From Vitis vinifera (taxonomy: Eukaryota > Streptophyta > Magnoliopsida > Vitales > Vitaceae), in assembly GCF_030704535.1 (NCBI RefSeq), contig NC_081813.1, positions 218,501-282,500 of the forward strand: a DNA stretch of 64,000 nt, written 5' to 3'. The notes under the pieces were generated by a model. The model worked only from the letters and a program-made list of their open reading frames with translations, did not search any database and was not told the origin of the DNA. The position numbers were made by a program, and so were the translations under genes. Shown one piece after another: positions 63,034-64,000 of the stretch; position 1 is the first letter of the stretch, and each line of letters begins with the position of its first letter.

Positions 63034-64000
63034 TTCCAAACAAACTCAGAACATTTATATAAACGGGTTATCTCATCACAACAGTTTTTAGCAGATGTGG
63101 GTTGTGTTATTGTTCTTCTACTGCATAGATTCACGACACTTTGTTCATTTAACATTTTTTTTGGGGATTGTACTTTAAAAAATATTTGTGGGTGTTCTAT
63201 TTATCTAAAAGAATCGAAGAAAAGGTGAAGCTTAAAAACGCATCTTCACTCAACCTAAGTATGGGTTTGCCGGAACATCTTCTCATTTATCTTTACCAAA
63301 TTTTGAGCAAATTTGATGGAAGTCATTGTCAACGTTTTTGTATGTATTGAACTGTCCAAATCTACAATAAGGGTGTTGTTTCAGAGAACTTTCATTCTTC
63401 ACTTTCATTGTTTAAACTCATGATTGATTCTCATGACAAATGATTTTGACAAACTTTTACAAATGCAGTTTGTCAATGTCTTACATGACAGTCCGCATGT
63501 TTATTTTTCAACATTAGGGAGCATAGAAAGGATGGTAGGGTTAGGTGTTGTTTGTTTTTTTACTTAATTCTAAATAGAACCTTAATACTTAATAGTATTA
63601 AATATTAGGTTGTTTGTTTTTGTAGTATTTTATTTCTATTAAGTATTAGAAAGTAAAAAAAATCATTGTGTTATTTTTTCTATTTAGAAAAAGTCATATA
63701 TTTTGGTTTTTTTTATTTAGTAAAAAGTTTATACTAAGCCATGAAAAAGTAAAAAAATAAATAACCTAAATTTTAAAACTAAATGATTTTTAACAAAAAA
63801 CCAAAAAAATAAACATCACCTTAGTTTATCTATAAACTCTGGATTAGCATCAAGAAGTAAAATCCCCGACGTGCATGGTAATAAATAAAAGAGATGGTAG
63901 TCAAATTTGAGACGAGCTTGTATTCCTTAGTTATTCCTAATTTGAAAATTTTAAATAATAATAATAATAATAAAAAATAAAAAAAAGAGGTGGGTTGGTA
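63034..64000. other. 3' flank of the second PME gene to the window edge
   Basis: 3' UTR to about 63200, then AT-rich spacer with the MITE at 63544-63820 and an (AAT)n/A-rich run at 63953-63985. No gene is seen. Confidence 0.5.
63544..63820. mobile_element. MITE with TTA target duplication (PIF/Harbinger, Tourist-like)
   Basis: Ends are inverted repeats: GGTGTTGTTTGTTTTTTTAC at the left and ...AAAATAAACATCACC at the right (reverse complement GGTGATGTTTATTTT). TTA flanks both sides (63541-63543 and 63821-63823), the target site of PIF/Harbinger elements. 277 bp, AT-rich, no coding content. Confidence 0.7.

Overview
This is plant nuclear DNA. It is AT-rich, its multi-exon genes have GT-AG (once GC-AG) introns, and it carries LINE, SINE, MITE and LTR-type insertions plus a nuclear copy of plastid DNA. 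The gene set and the LINE style fit a woody eudicot, most likely grapevine (Vitis); the species is an inference, since no database search was possible.

Layout, left to right. 1-898 (-): 5' part of a membrane-anchored O-fucosyltransferase-family gene, cut by the window edge. 2570-9736 (-): seven-exon gene for a protein with NUMOD3-type modules; a 5'-truncated LINE with exact target-site duplications sits in intron 4. 10-15 kb: AT-rich spacer with a MITE. 15073-15987 (+): intronless ATL-type RING-H2 E3 ligase gene. 17845-19887 (+): intronless P-class PPR gene. 21349-21942 (-): two-exon gene of unknown function. 23904-32277 (-): ten coding exons of a tail-anchored E2 ubiquitin-conjugating enzyme (UBC33/34 type); intron 7 is swollen by a 4.2-kb decayed LINE that itself contains a SINE. 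35707-35934 (+): small secreted-peptide candidate with a CLE/IDA-like tail. 36355-43804 (-): ten-exon nucleolar Pumilio protein (APUM23/Nop9 type), with another LINE 3' end in intron 9. 44-49.5 kb: spacer with minisatellites and a plastid atpI copy. 49896-54100: a 4.2-kb LTR-type unit (TG...CA ends, 5-bp duplications) holding a rearranged eEF1A copy and a degenerate tandem array. 55601-58645 and 60770-63033 (+): two tandem pectin methylesterase genes (PME2/3 type, then PME1 type), each with a PMEI pro-region and two exons. The window ends with a TTA-flanked MITE.

The genes do not form one pathway. Two act in ubiquitination (ATL E3, ER E2), two in cell-wall pectin modification, and one in rRNA maturation. 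The gene set recalls several separate Arabidopsis segments (At1g17270-80 / At5g50420-30, At1g53800-53840, At1g72310-20) lying together here, as expected of a lineage without the later Arabidopsis polyploidies.

All exon joins given below keep frame and sum to whole codons. They were worked out by eye from splice sites and remembered protein families.
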